From NCBI GenBank assembly GCA_003220435.1, contig QHSL01000080.1, positions 1-55,183 of the forward strand: a stretch of DNA of 55,183 bases, read 5' to 3'. Shown here one piece after another: positions 1 to 8,839 of this stretch. Below the pieces are notes generated by a model. The model searched no databases and had not been told where the DNA came from. It worked only from the letters and a program-made list of their open reading frames with translations. Origin of the DNA: Candidatus Rokuibacteriota bacterium (GTDB taxonomy: Bacteria > Methylomirabilota > Methylomirabilia > Rokubacteriales > CSP1-6). Position 1 is the stretch's first letter; the number at the start of each line of letters is the position of its first letter. The position numbers and the translations under genes are program-made.

Positions 1-2
1 CC

Positions 3-257
3 GGCAACGTGTTCTCGCGCGCGACGCTGGACGCGGCGGCCGGCTGCGGCATCCGCTACGTGTCGTGCCTCGATCCGGGGCGCTTCGGCCCGGTGGACGG
101 GCTCACGTGGGTGGCGGACCGCGACGTCGTCGCGCTCCACGACCGTGACGTCGTGCTCGGCGGGCTCGCCGCGCTCGAGCGAGTGCTGCGAGGGTCCGCG
201 AACAAGCTCGTCACCGTGCGCGAAGCCGGCGAGCGGCTCGGCCGGAGCGCGCGATGA
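3..257 (+). CDS. C-terminal fragment, polysaccharide deacetylase-like (5' end cut by window)
   Basis: Open from the window edge to TGA at 255-257, with the N-terminus missing. The readable part begins GNVFSRATLDAAAGCGIRYV. This resembles the late part of NodB-type polysaccharide deacetylases, where a substrate-loop Ser/Asn is followed by 'TLdaaaelGirYv'. No catalytic His or Asp falls inside the fragment, so the family call is an inference from one motif and from the sugar-gene context. It overlaps the next gene by ATGA (254-257), which suggests translational coupling within the same operon. Confidence 0.4.
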   Translation, partial: GNVFSRATLDAAAGCGIRYVSCLDPGRFGPVDGLTWVADRDVVALHDRDVVLGGLAALERVLRGSANKLVTVREAGERLGRSAR

Positions 258-1045
258 CGGCGCGCTGGCCCCGTCCGCTGGTTGTCGCCGTCGACACTGT
301 GAATCGCCGCGGCAAGGCCGTGGGCGTGCGGCTGGTCCGGTACACGCGCAAGAGCCCGCATCTGATCCATCCCAAGCACCTGGTGGACGCCCCGTGGCAC
401 CACTGGTACGTGGAGCACCTCCGCGAGAGCGACGTCGTGCTCGACGTGGGCTGCGCGAACGGGGCGCACACCCTCACGGCGGCTCAGCGGGTGCACCGGG
501 TCTTCGGCATGGACTACGACGTGGCGCAGCTCCGCGTGGCCGTGGCGGAGGGGCGTAAGCTCGGTCTCTCCAACGTGCACCTCTTCGCGTGGGACCTGAC
601 GCGGCGGTTCCCGTTTCCTTCCGGGTCCTTCGACTCCGCCCTGTTCCTCGACGTGATCGAGCATCTCCATCCGCGCGTCGAGGTACTCCGCGAGATCCGG
701 CGCGTGCTCAAGCCGTCGGGCCGCCTGCTGGTCTCCGGCCCGAACAGCGAGACGGCGTGGCGGCGGCGCCTGCGCACCGCGGGGCTCTTCGCGTTCTCCG
801 ATCCCGACCACAAGGTCGAGTACACGCAGGCGGAGTTCGTCGCCGAGCTCGCCGCGGGCGGCTTCGAGCCCGTCGGACCGGTCATGCCCGTCGTCTACGA
901 CACGCCGTGGGCGGGGGTGATCGACGCCGTCGGCGGCGTGTCGCTCGGTCTCTATGCGCGGCTCAGCCGATGGAAGCGCGACGTGGCGCTGCGCCGTCCC
1001 CGCGAGTCCACCGGCTTCCGCGTCGTCGCGCGCGTCACGTCGTGA
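254..1045 (+). CDS. class I SAM-dependent methyltransferase
   Basis: Methyltransferase of about 263 aa with a Rossmann SAM-binding fold. Motif I is [10 protein letters not shown] at residues 61-70. An acidic residue follows the second strand (FGMDYD), and the post-motif regions [15 protein letters not shown] and [13 protein letters not shown] are typical of Methyltransf_11 proteins. The substrate cannot be read from sequence; its place among glycosyltransferases suggests a sugar or lipid-linked glycan. The ATG start overlaps the previous stop (ATGA), and its own TGA overlaps the GTG start of the next gene. No membrane segment or signal peptide is visible, so it should be cytoplasmic. Confidence 0.85.
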   Translation: MTARWPRPLVVAVDTVNRRGKAVGVRLVRYTRKSPHLIHPKHLVDAPWHHWYVEHLRESDVVLDVGCANGAHTLTAAQRVHRVFGMDYDVAQLRVAVAEGRKLGLSNVHLFAWDLTRRFPFPSGSFDSALFLDVIEHLHPRVEVLREIRRVLKPSGRLLVSGPNSETAWRRRLRTAGLFAFSDPDHKVEYTQAEFVAELAAGGFEPVGPVMPVVYDTPWAGVIDAVGGVSLGLYARLSRWKRDVALRRPRESTGFRVVARVTS

Positions 1046-2319
1046 AGGTCTGCTTCGTCAACGAGTACTTTCCGCCGTTCGCGCCGGGCGGCGCCGAGTG
1101 GAGCCTCGCCGCCCTCGCCGGCGCCCTCGCGACGCGGGGCCACCAGGTGACGGTCGTGACGCCGAACTGGGGCGCCGCGCCGCGCGAGGAGCAGCACGGC
1201 GTCCGGATCGTCCGGTTTCCCTTTCCGCATCGGCTCACCCTCGGGGGGCGGCCGGCGCCGGCCAAGTGGCTGGCGAACCCCCTCTATTATGTGTGGGCGG
1301 CCGTCGCCGTCTTCCGGGTGGCTCGGCGCGAGCGCGCCGACGTGATTCACGCCCAGAACAAGCACTCGCTGATTCCCGCGACCCTCGCCGGGCGCCTGCT
1401 GGGGATCCCGGTCTTCCTCACGATCCGGGACGGCTCGATCATCGACGCGGCGCCCATGTGCCTCCACCATCACGACGGGATGCCGGCCGACTGCGGCGTT
1501 CGCAAGCTCTGGGGCGAGTGCTCCGAGGAATACTTCCGGCTCTACGTGGGGAACCCTCGCCGGAAGCTCCGCTCGAAGGTCGCGTTCCTCTACTTCTGGC
1601 TCGACAGCCGTCTCAAGCAACGCTTTCTGCGGCGCGTCGACTGCGTCATCGGCGTGAGCCAGGGGATCCTCGACGTGTACCGGCGCTCGGGGCTTCTCGC
1701 GCGCGTGCGGCGCGTCGAGGCGATCTACAACGTGCCGCCCGTCGCCGTGTCTCCGTCACCGACACGGCTGGCCGCGCTGCGCGATCGCCTCGACGTCGCC
1801 GGCCGCCGGATCGTGCTCTACGTCGGCAAGCTCTCTCCGGGGAAGGGAACGCCGGATCTGGTAACGGCCGCGCGTGAGGTCGCCGAGACGTTCCCCGACG
1901 TGCTCTTCCTGCTGGTGGGCGAGGGGGAGGCGGACGCGGGGGTGCCGTGGATGCGGCGGCTCGGCCCGCTGCCGAACGAGGACGTCTTGGCGCTGTACCC
2001 GCTCGCCGAGATGGTCGTCGTCCCGTCGGTGATCCCCGACGCTCTGAGCCGCGTGATCCTCGAGGCGATGTCGGCCGGCCGGCCCGTCGTCGCGACGCGC
2101 GTCGGCGGCACCCCCGAGCTCGTCATCGAGGGCGCGACCGGGATTCTCGTCGAGCGCAACGCGCCGGGCGAGCTGGCACGCGCGATCGTGTCGCTGCTGC
2201 GCGACGCGGGACTGCGAACCGCCCTCGGCGCCGGCGGACGCCGTCACGTGGCGGAGCGCCTGAGCGCGGAGGGCAGCGTCGAGCGGCTCCTCGCCGTCTA
2301 CCAGGACGCGCGCGGCTGA
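1042..2319 (+). CDS. GT4-family glycosyltransferase
   Basis: About 425 aa, GT-B fold. The N-terminal acceptor half starts [20 protein letters not shown], with the Gly-rich loop of GT4 enzymes. The C-terminal half has the nucleotide-sugar site: [10 protein letters not shown], then [20 protein letters not shown] with the E-x7-E type donor motif. A Cys-bearing insertion ([20 protein letters not shown]) sits in the middle. The reading frame stays open upstream, but the GTG at 1042 overlaps the preceding TGA and begins exactly at the family's first strand, so it is preferred. It ends one base into the next gene's ATG. It likely adds one sugar to a lipid-linked surface polysaccharide on the cytoplasmic face. 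Confidence 0.85.
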   Translation: MKVCFVNEYFPPFAPGGAEWSLAALAGALATRGHQVTVVTPNWGAAPREEQHGVRIVRFPFPHRLTLGGRPAPAKWLANPLYYVWAAVAVFRVARRERADVIHAQNKHSLIPATLAGRLLGIPVFLTIRDGSIIDAAPMCLHHHDGMPADCGVRKLWGECSEEYFRLYVGNPRRKLRSKVAFLYFWLDSRLKQRFLRRVDCVIGVSQGILDVYRRSGLLARVRRVEAIYNVPPVAVSPSPTRLAALRDRLDVAGRRIVLYVGKLSPGKGTPDLVTAAREVAETFPDVLFLLVGEGEADAGVPWMRRLGPLPNEDVLALYPLAEMVVVPSVIPDALSRVILEAMSAGRPVVATRVGGTPELVIEGATGILVERNAPGELARAIVSLLRDAGLRTALGAGGRRHVAERLSAEGSVERLLAVYQDARG

Positions 2320-3437
2320 TGGTGCTCGGGCTCCTCCCGGCGATCCGCGGCGGTCTCGGCGAGCTCGCGAAGACGGGCCAGCACGCCCGGCTCATCGACG
2401 CGTACTTCACGCCGTTCGTGCGCGCCTTCGAGGCGGTCCACTACTTCAGCTACCTCGACGAGTCGCTCTCCGCCTACACCACCGATCCGGAGCTCGCAGC
2501 GAGGGTGCGTCTCCACCGCGGCGGGGACTGGCACCCGTGGGCATACGGGTTCCTGATGCCCCTCCGGTACGCGCGCGAGCTCCGGCAGTGCTCGGTCCTC
2601 CGCGTGTTCCAGGTCACCGGCGCGCTGCCGGCCGTGATCGCGAAGCGACGCTTCGGGGTGCCGTTCGTGACCACCTACGGCTTCTGGTACGGCCGACTCG
2701 CGCGCTCGCGGGCCACGGGCGCGCTCCGGCGCGGCGTCGAAGCGCTCGGGCTCAGGGCCGCCGACGCCGTGATCGTGACCACGCCCGAGCTCCGCGCCCA
2801 CGTCGCCGCGCGCGTCGGGGCCGCGAAGGTCCACCTGATCCCGAACGGCGTCGACACCGCGCGCTTCGCGCCGGCGCCGCGGGCGCCGCGACGGATCCGC
2901 AACGTGCTCTACGTCGGCCGGCTCTCCGAGGAAAAGAACCTCGGCTCGATCGTGGAGGCGGCCGCCCGCCTCGCCGGCCGCTTCGAGCTGAAGCTCACCT
3001 TCGTCGGCGACGGTCCCACGCGCGCGCACCTCGAGGCGGAGGCACGCCGTCGCAACGTGGCCGCCGAGTTCGTGCCCGTCGTCGAGCACCGGCGCGTTCC
3101 GGCGTTCCTGACCGATGCCGACGCGTTCGTGCTGCCGTCGTACACCGAAGGACATCCCAAGATCCTGCTCGAGGCGATGAGCGTCGGCGTGCCCTGCGTC
3201 GCCTCCGACGTGGGCGGCAACCGCGCGGTGATCGAGCCCGGCGTGACCGGACTCCTGTTCGACCTCGGCGATCCCGGAGCGCTCGCCGGGGCGCTGGCGC
3301 GGGTCCTCGGCGATCCGGCGGGCGCGCGCGCGCTCGGTGACCGGGCCAGGGCGCGGGCCGTCGAGCGCTACGACCTGACGCGGCTCGTCGCCGAGGAGAT
3401 CGAGCTCCTCAAGCGGCTGGCGCGTCGGGACCGTTGA
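2319..3437 (+). CDS. GT4-family glycosyltransferase
   Basis: About 372 aa. Start ATG 2319 overlaps the TGA of the previous gene (TGATG); the frame is open further upstream, but that part is the shadow of the preceding gene. The protein starts [22 protein letters not shown]4 landmarks are IPNGVDTARF, NVLYVGRLSEEKNL, FVGDGPTRAHLE and LLEAMSVGVPCVASDVGGN, the last being the donor-binding loop with its Glu. Length is normal for the family. It shares the operon with the other sugar transferases; donor and acceptor are unknown. Confidence 0.85.
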   Translation: MVLGLLPAIRGGLGELAKTGQHARLIDAYFTPFVRAFEAVHYFSYLDESLSAYTTDPELAARVRLHRGGDWHPWAYGFLMPLRYARELRQCSVLRVFQVTGALPAVIAKRRFGVPFVTTYGFWYGRLARSRATGALRRGVEALGLRAADAVIVTTPELRAHVAARVGAAKVHLIPNGVDTARFAPAPRAPRRIRNVLYVGRLSEEKNLGSIVEAAARLAGRFELKLTFVGDGPTRAHLEAEARRRNVAAEFVPVVEHRRVPAFLTDADAFVLPSYTEGHPKILLEAMSVGVPCVASDVGGNRAVIEPGVTGLLFDLGDPGALAGALARVLGDPAGARALGDRARARAVERYDLTRLVAEEIELLKRLARRDR

Positions 3438-4093
3438 TGGTGCCGCTCGGGCTCAGCTATCGCCGCGCGCTCCTCGACGCCGAGCTGGGACGGCTCGCCC
3501 CTGGCCTCGGTGGCGTCGTACTCGAGATCGGCGCGAAGCGGATGGTGCGCGGGCGCTGGGAGCCGCCGGTCGGGCGGGTGCGCCGCTGGATCCGACTGAA
3601 TCTCGAGCCGGGCGAGCGGCCCGACGTCGTCGCCGACGCCCAGCGGCTGCCCCTCGATGACGCGAGCGTGGACTGGGTCGTGTGCGTCGAGGTGCTCCAG
3701 TACGTGGTCGCGCCCGAGATCGCGATGCGGGAGTTCGCGCGGGTCCTCGTCCCCGGCGGCGGAGCGGTGATCGCGGTGCCCTTTCTCCATCGCGCCGACG
3801 GGCCGACCGACCGGCACCGGTTCACGGAGGTCAGCGTCCTCGAGCTCGTCGAGAGCTCGGGCCTTCGCGTCCTCTCGCTGAGCGCGCAGGCGCGCTTCTT
3901 CGGAACGCTCGCGAACCACCTCCGCCAGGCGGTGGCGAACATTGGATCGCGGCCCGTGCGGTGGCTGACCGCGGCCCCCACACTGCCGCTGGCCTCGCTG
4001 CTGATCGCGCTCGACGGGCTCGGCCCGGTGCGGCGCTCGGCGTTCCTGGCGAGCTACGCCACCGGGTTCCTCGCGCTCGCCCGCAAGGGGTGA
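3437..4093 (+). CDS. class I SAM-dependent methyltransferase (short)
   Basis: About 218 aa. Motif I is degenerate (VVLEIGAKRMV), but the rest is a standard Methyltransf_11 pattern: DVVADAQRLPLDDASVDWVV, then EVLQYV and ARVLVPGGGAVIAVPF, with a DRHRFT segment. A TTG at 3434 is also possible; ATG 3437 forms a TGATG junction with the previous stop and is preferred. Its TGA overlaps the GTG of the next gene. The weak glycine loop leaves some doubt about SAM binding. The substrate is unknown and likely a glycan intermediate, given the neighbours. Confidence 0.75.
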   Translation: MVPLGLSYRRALLDAELGRLAPGLGGVVLEIGAKRMVRGRWEPPVGRVRRWIRLNLEPGERPDVVADAQRLPLDDASVDWVVCVEVLQYVVAPEIAMREFARVLVPGGGAVIAVPFLHRADGPTDRHRFTEVSVLELVESSGLRVLSLSAQARFFGTLANHLRQAVANIGSRPVRWLTAAPTLPLASLLIALDGLGPVRRSAFLASYATGFLALARKG

Positions 4094-4903
4094 CCGTGCT
4101 CTCCTACTACTCGGTCGCGGCGCCGCAGGAGTTCTGGACCGACCACTGGGGCCGCCATTTCGGTCGAGGAGCTGCTGGCGATCGCCCGGCGCTCGCCGCT
4201 GACGACGCTGATCACGCAGGCGCTGCCCGCCCACGGCGCGATCCTCGAAGCGGGCTGCGGTCTCGGTCAGTACGTGCTGCTCCTCCGCGAGCGGGGCTGG
4301 CGCGTGACGGGTGTGGACTGGAGCCTCGAGGCGCTCGCCGCCTGCCGGCGCGCGGCGCCGGCGCCGCTCGCGCTCATGGAGCTTCGGGGCCTCGCGATCG
4401 CCGACGGCGCGCTCTCCGGCTACATCTCGCTCGGGGTGGTCGAGCACGATCCCGGCGGGCCCGATGCCATCCTCGCCGAGGCGCACCGGGTGCTGGCGCC
4501 CGGCGGCGTGCTCATCGTCTCGGTGCCGTACGTGAACGGCGTGCGTCGGCTCGCGACGGGCTGGATCCGTCACCGCAATCGGGAGATCGCCCGGCGCGGC
4601 GGCGCCTTCTACCAGAGCGCCTTCTCGCGCGCCGAGCTCGTGGCGGCGCTCGCGCGCTGCGGCTTCTCGGTGCGCGCCGCGCATCCATACGATCCTGCCC
4701 GGATCCTCCGCCAGGCCCTGCGACCGCTCGTTCGCCGTGGGCGCCGGCGCACGGGCGAGGCAAGGGAGGACGCGTCGGCGACCGCGGCGGGAGAGCTGAC
4801 GCGGCAACGACCGCTCGTCGCCATCGCGAAGCGTCTGCTCTATACCGAGCCGGCCCTGCGGTTGTTCGGCCACATGCTGCTCGTCGTGGCCCGCAAGACG
4901 TGA
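4090..4903 (+). pseudogene. class I SAM-dependent methyltransferase, interrupted by a 1-base frameshift
   Basis: The gene begins at GTG 4090 (GTGA overlap with the previous stop) and encodes an N-terminus of the type SYYSVAAPQEFWTDHWGRH. At the TTT run 4158-4160 one surplus T moves the reading to the next frame. Removing one T gives 'RH-SVEELLAIARRSPLT' and runs without a stop through motif I (ILEAGCGLGQYV), SLGVVEHDPGGPDAI and LAPGGVLIVSVPYVNG to the TGA at 4901. The second frame alone has no plausible start before motif I; its first usable codon (GTG 4274) would cut the SAM loop. Either a recent inactivating insertion or a homopolymer sequence error. The restored length, about 270 aa, is normal. 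Confidence 0.8.
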
Positions 4904-4916
4904 CGCTATACTCGCG

Positions 4917-5873
4917 ATGATGGCGGGTCTGAACTACCGCATCGACGATCTCGGCGATCGGCGCGTGCTCACGCTGGAGGGGCGCACGTACCCGCCGACC
5001 CGCTACAGCAAGCGCGTGATCGAGATGCTCGTCGAGCGCAAGCAAGAGCGGGCGCCCCTCTACTTTGCGTTCAAGGAGACGCGCGGGCCGCTCTACCTCG
5101 ACCCGCTCTTGCGCTGGCTCCGCGCGCGTGGCGCCCGCGATCTGGCTGCGCTCGAGGTCGGCTGCTCCTTCGGCCACATGACGGAGTACCTGGCCGAGCA
5201 ACGGGAGATCGCGACGATCGACGCGTTCGACACGGACCCGAAGTTCGTCGAGATGGCCCGGGCCAAGGTCGACGAGCTCAAGCTCGGCAGGGTGCGGGAC
5301 GTCAGGCTCTTCTCCAACGACGAGACTCGGCGGCTGCCGTGGCCGGACGGCGCGTTCGATCTCGTGCTGGCGATCAGCGTCGTGGAGCACCTGCCACGGG
5401 AGCGGCGGGCGCAGGTGGACGAGTACTATCGCGTGCTGGCTCCCGGCGGCCACATTGCGATCCTGGACACACCGAACCGGCTCTTTCCGCTGGAGACGCA
5501 CTCGATCGGGCTTCCGCTGGTGCAGTGGCTGTCGCCGCCGCTCGCGTTTCGCTACGCGCGTCTCTGCCGACCGCGGAAGTTCGGGGCCCTCGCGTACGCC
5601 GATTTCGTCGCTGACGGCACCGGCTGGCGGAACGCCTCGCTCGCCGAGTGCCTGCCGTCGTCGGGATGGACGGGGCTCGAAGACCTGACCGAGGCCGCGG
5701 GCTACGGCTGGCGCTTCTTCGGTGACACGGCCCGCTCGCGAACTCGCCGGGCCGCGCGGCCCCTGTTCGCGCCCCTCTGCGCGGCGCTGGCCGCGGCCGG
5801 CCGGCCGCCGTCCCTCGCGCTGCCGTACTTCAACCTCCTCTTCCGGAAGCGTCCAGCGACGCGGGGCGCGTGA
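4917..5873 (+). CDS. class I SAM-dependent methyltransferase
   Basis: About 318 aa. Motif I is AALEVGCSFGHMTEYLAEQ; the acidic motif II follows as DAFDTDPKFVEMA; LPWPDGAFDLVLAISVVEHL and VLAPGGHIAILDTPNRLFP complete a Methyltransf_11/23 pattern. 'DTPNRLFPLETHSIGLPLVQ' is seen in methyltransferases of polysaccharide clusters. ATGATG at 4917-4922 offers two adjacent starts. Its TGA overlaps the next gene's GTG. It is the fourth methyltransferase in this cluster. The substrate is not deducible. Confidence 0.83.
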   Translation: MMAGLNYRIDDLGDRRVLTLEGRTYPPTRYSKRVIEMLVERKQERAPLYFAFKETRGPLYLDPLLRWLRARGARDLAALEVGCSFGHMTEYLAEQREIATIDAFDTDPKFVEMARAKVDELKLGRVRDVRLFSNDETRRLPWPDGAFDLVLAISVVEHLPRERRAQVDEYYRVLAPGGHIAILDTPNRLFPLETHSIGLPLVQWLSPPLAFRYARLCRPRKFGALAYADFVADGTGWRNASLAECLPSSGWTGLEDLTEAAGYGWRFFGDTARSRTRRAARPLFAPLCAALAAAGRPPSLALPYFNLLFRKRPATRGA

Positions 5874-6685
5874 GCGTACCCGTCGTCTCGGTGTTGATGT
5901 CCGTGCACGACGGGGCGCCCTGGGTGCGCGCGGCCGTCGAGTCGGTGCTCGAGCAGACACTCGGCGACCTCGAGGTGATCGTGATCGACGACGGGTCGAC
6001 TGACACGACGCCGGACGTGCTGGCGTCGCTTCGCGACCCGCGGCTGGTGGTCGAGCGGCGCGAGCACGCGGGGCTCACGCGCTCCCTGAACCGCGCGCTC
6101 GGGCTGGCCAGGGCTCCGCTCGTCGCCCGCCTCGACGCCGACGATGTCGCGCTGCCGGAGCGGCTCGCGCGCCAGCGCGCGTTCCTCGTCACCTATCCCG
6201 AGGTCGGTCTGCTCGGTACGGGAGCGCGCGAGGTGGACGTGATCGGCCGCGAGCTCGCGGTCGTGCGGCCACCCCTTGACGACGCGGCGATCCGCCAGGC
6301 GCTGATCCGCGCCAACCCGTTCGTGCATTCGTCGGTGATGATGCGGCGGACCATCGTCGATCTGGCCGGCGGCTATGACGAGTCACTTCCGGTCGCGCAG
6401 GACTACGACCTCTGGATGCGGATGAGCCGGCTCACGCGACTCGCGAACTTGCCCGAGCCGCTCGTGATCCGCCGGCTGGCCCCCGGCCGCGTGTCCGCGG
6501 TGCGCGACGACGACCGTCTGCGCGCCGAGGCGCGAGTGCGCTGGCGGGCGGTGCGGCGCCGCGCCTACCCCTGGTGGTGCACGGTGTTCGCCGTCCGACC
6601 GCTCCTGGCGCTGGCGCTGCCCGGCGCCTGGCGGCGGGGCCTCCGTTTGGCCACGCGTAAGCGAGGTCGGCCGCGGACGGTGTAG
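5870..6685 (+). CDS. GT2-family glycosyltransferase
   Basis: About 271 aa, GT-A fold. The N-terminus VPVVSVLMSVHDGAPWVRAA and VIDDGSTDTTPDVL are the nucleotide-binding part; VARLDADDVALPERL carries the DxD-like metal site. SSVMMRR and QDYDLWMRMSR (the ED/QDYDLW acceptor-side motif) follow near residues 160-185. No membrane segments, so it is probably a soluble or peripheral enzyme. GTG 5870 overlaps the preceding TGA. The C-terminal tail is Arg-rich. It adds a sugar to the growing glycan; donor unknown. Confidence 0.87.
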   Translation: MSVPVVSVLMSVHDGAPWVRAAVESVLEQTLGDLEVIVIDDGSTDTTPDVLASLRDPRLVVERREHAGLTRSLNRALGLARAPLVARLDADDVALPERLARQRAFLVTYPEVGLLGTGAREVDVIGRELAVVRPPLDDAAIRQALIRANPFVHSSVMMRRTIVDLAGGYDESLPVAQDYDLWMRMSRLTRLANLPEPLVIRRLAPGRVSAVRDDDRLRAEARVRWRAVRRRAYPWWCTVFAVRPLLALALPGAWRRGLRLATRKRGRPRTV

Positions 6686-6689
6686 TACT

Positions 6690-7667
6690 ATGAACGGCGT
6701 GCGGATTCTGATCACGGGGATCACCGGCTTCGTGGGCAGCCACCTCGCAGAATTCGCCCTCGCGCGCGGCGTCGAGGTGATCGGCTCGCTGCGCTGGCGG
6801 AGCAAGACCGAGCACATCGAAGCGATCCGCAGCCGCCTGACCCTCGTCGAGTCCGACCTGCGCGACATGATGTCGGTGCGCACCGTGCTGGAGCAGGCGC
6901 TGCCCGACTACATCGTCCACCTGGCCGCGCAAAGCTTCGTGGCCGCGTCCTGGCAGACGCCCGGCGAGACGTTCCACACCAACGTCATCAGCCAGATGAA
7001 TCTCCTCGAGGCGATGCGCCAGCTCAAGTCGTCGGCGCGGTTCCTGGTGATCGGCTCGAGCGAGGAGTACGGGCTCGTCCTCCCGACGGAGCTGCCGATC
7101 CGCGAGACGAATCCGCTGCGCCCGCTCTCGCCGTACGCCGTCAGCAAGGTCACGCAGGACCTGATGGGCTATCAGTACTTCAAGAGCTACAACATGCACA
7201 TCGTGCGGGCGCGCGCGTTTAATCATTCTGGCCCCCGTCGCGGAGAGACGTTCGCCACCTCAAACTTCGCGAAGCAGATCGCCGAGATGGAGGCGGGGCT
7301 GCGCGAGCCGGTCGTGCACGTGGGCGATCTCAAGCCCACGCGCGACTTCTCCGACGTGCGCGACATCGTCCGCGGCTACTGGACACTGCTCGAGCGCGGC
7401 ACGCCGGGAGAGGTCTACAACCTCTGCTCCGGCGTCGACTGGTCGATCGAGCGCGTCTTGGCATTCCTGATCGGGAAGTCGACGCTGCCCCATATCGAGA
7501 TTCGCCAGGATGCGGCGCGGCTCCGCCCCTCGGACGTGCCGATCCTGCGCGGCAGTCGCGAGAAGATCGAGACGAATCTCGGCTGGCGCGGGACGATCCC
7601 GCTCGAGCAGACGCTCACCGATCTGCTCGAGTATTGGCGACAGCGCATCGCGGCGCGCCCGCGCTAG
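6690..7667 (+). CDS. GDP-mannose 4,6-dehydratase-family NAD(P)-dependent sugar dehydratase/reductase
   Basis: Extended short-chain dehydrogenase, 325 aa. The Rossmann motif is ILITGITGFVGSHLAEFAL at residues 5-23. The substrate site has SSEEYGLVLPTELPI, with the Ser and Glu typical of Gmd-like enzymes, and YAVSKVTQD supplies the Tyr-x3-Lys pair. FNHSGPRRGETFATSNFAKQ and TRDFSDVRDIVRGYW are hallmarks of the Gmd/Rmd branch. It could be GDP-mannose 4,6-dehydratase or the related GDP-6-deoxy-4-keto-mannose reductase (Rmd); sequence alone does not separate them here. It supplies a deoxyhexose donor for the glycosyltransferases around it. No clear Shine-Dalgarno sequence is seen. Confidence 0.75.
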   Translation: MNGVRILITGITGFVGSHLAEFALARGVEVIGSLRWRSKTEHIEAIRSRLTLVESDLRDMMSVRTVLEQALPDYIVHLAAQSFVAASWQTPGETFHTNVISQMNLLEAMRQLKSSARFLVIGSSEEYGLVLPTELPIRETNPLRPLSPYAVSKVTQDLMGYQYFKSYNMHIVRARAFNHSGPRRGETFATSNFAKQIAEMEAGLREPVVHVGDLKPTRDFSDVRDIVRGYWTLLERGTPGEVYNLCSGVDWSIERVLAFLIGKSTLPHIEIRQDAARLRPSDVPILRGSREKIETNLGWRGTIPLEQTLTDLLEYWRQRIAARPR

Positions 7668-7678
7668 CGGGACCAGGC

Positions 7679-8839
7679 GTGGTTGCGGGCCCGCGCGTCG
7701 CTCTCGTCCACGACTGGCTGACGGGGATGCGGGGCGGCGAGCGCTGCCTCGAGGTGCTCTGCGAGCTCTATCCCGACGCGCCGCTCTTCACGCTGCTGCA
7801 CTTCCCCGGCACCGTCAGCCCCGTCATCGAGCGCCGGCGTATCGTAACCTCGCCGCTCCAGTCGTTTGTGCGCTACGGGCCGAGACGGCCGTGGGATCTG
7901 GGGCCGTTTCGCTACTTGCTGCCCCTCTTCCCCTGGGCGGTCAGCCGGCTCGACGTTCGCGACTATGACCTGGTCGTCTCGATGAGCCACTGCGCGGCGA
8001 AGGGTGCGCGTGTGGATCCGAGCGCCCTTCATCTGTGCTATTGCTTTTCTCCGATGCGGTACGTCTGGGATATGTACGACGACTATTTCGGGCGGGGCCG
8101 CGGCATCGTCATGCGCCTGCTCGCGGGTCCGCTGGCCAAGAGGCTCCAGTCGTGGGACCGCCAGACCGACGGCGTCCACGACTTCGTCGCGATCTCGCGG
8201 TACATCGCCAAGCGGATCCAGCGTCTCTACGACCGGCGGGCCGAGGTGATCTATCCGCCCGTCGATGTTTCTCGCTTCGAGATCGCAGACCAGACCGAGG
8301 ACTACTATTTGATCGTGTCGGCGCTCGTGCCCTATAAGCGCATCGACCTCGCGGTTCAGGCGGCGACGCGCCTGGATCGACCCCTCAGGATCGTCGGAAC
8401 GGGCCCGGAGCAGTCGCGCCTGCGTGCGCTGGCGGGCCCCACCGTGTCGTTCATGGGCTTGCGCTCGGACGATCAGGTCGCCACGCTCTACTCGCGCTGC
8501 CGCGCGCTCCTGTTCCCGGCCGTCGAAGATTTCGGGATCACGCCGCTCGAGGCGGCCGCGGCCGGGCGGCCGACGATCGCGCTCGGGCGGGGCGGCGCGC
8601 TCGAGACGATGGTGGGGCTCGACGAGTCCGATGCTCCGCCGACGGCGCTCTTCTTCAACGAACAATCGGTCGACGCGCTCGTGGACGCCATTCTTAGATT
8701 CGAGCGCGCGCGGGATCGGTTCGATCCCAAGGCGTTGCGGGCGCGCGCCGAGCAGTTCGACCGGCCGATCTTCAAGCAGCGGCTCCGCGAGTGGATCGAG
8801 CGCCGCTGGAGCGAGCACCAGACGAGGCGAGCGTGCTGA
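7679..8839 (+). CDS. GT4-family glycosyltransferase
   Basis: About 386 aa. GTG 7679, 11 bases after the previous stop, places the start just before the first strand (RVALVHDWLTGMRGGERCLE). An upstream TTG at 7634 would lie inside the previous gene. Landmarks: FCYCFSPMRYVWDMYDDYFG (reads CYCFSPMRY in the protein), VIYPPVDVSRF, LIVSALVPYKRIDLAV, RIVGTGPEQSRL and EDFGITPLEAAAAGRPTIA for the donor site. Its C-terminus overlaps the following transferase gene. This subgroup usually mannosylates or glycosylates early lipid-linked intermediates, but donor and acceptor remain unknown. Confidence 0.85.
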   Translation: MVAGPRVALVHDWLTGMRGGERCLEVLCELYPDAPLFTLLHFPGTVSPVIERRRIVTSPLQSFVRYGPRRPWDLGPFRYLLPLFPWAVSRLDVRDYDLVVSMSHCAAKGARVDPSALHLCYCFSPMRYVWDMYDDYFGRGRGIVMRLLAGPLAKRLQSWDRQTDGVHDFVAISRYIAKRIQRLYDRRAEVIYPPVDVSRFEIADQTEDYYLIVSALVPYKRIDLAVQAATRLDRPLRIVGTGPEQSRLRALAGPTVSFMGLRSDDQVATLYSRCRALLFPAVEDFGITPLEAAAAGRPTIALGRGGALETMVGLDESDAPPTALFFNEQSVDALVDAILRFERARDRFDPKALRARAEQFDRPIFKQRLREWIERRWSEHQTRRAC

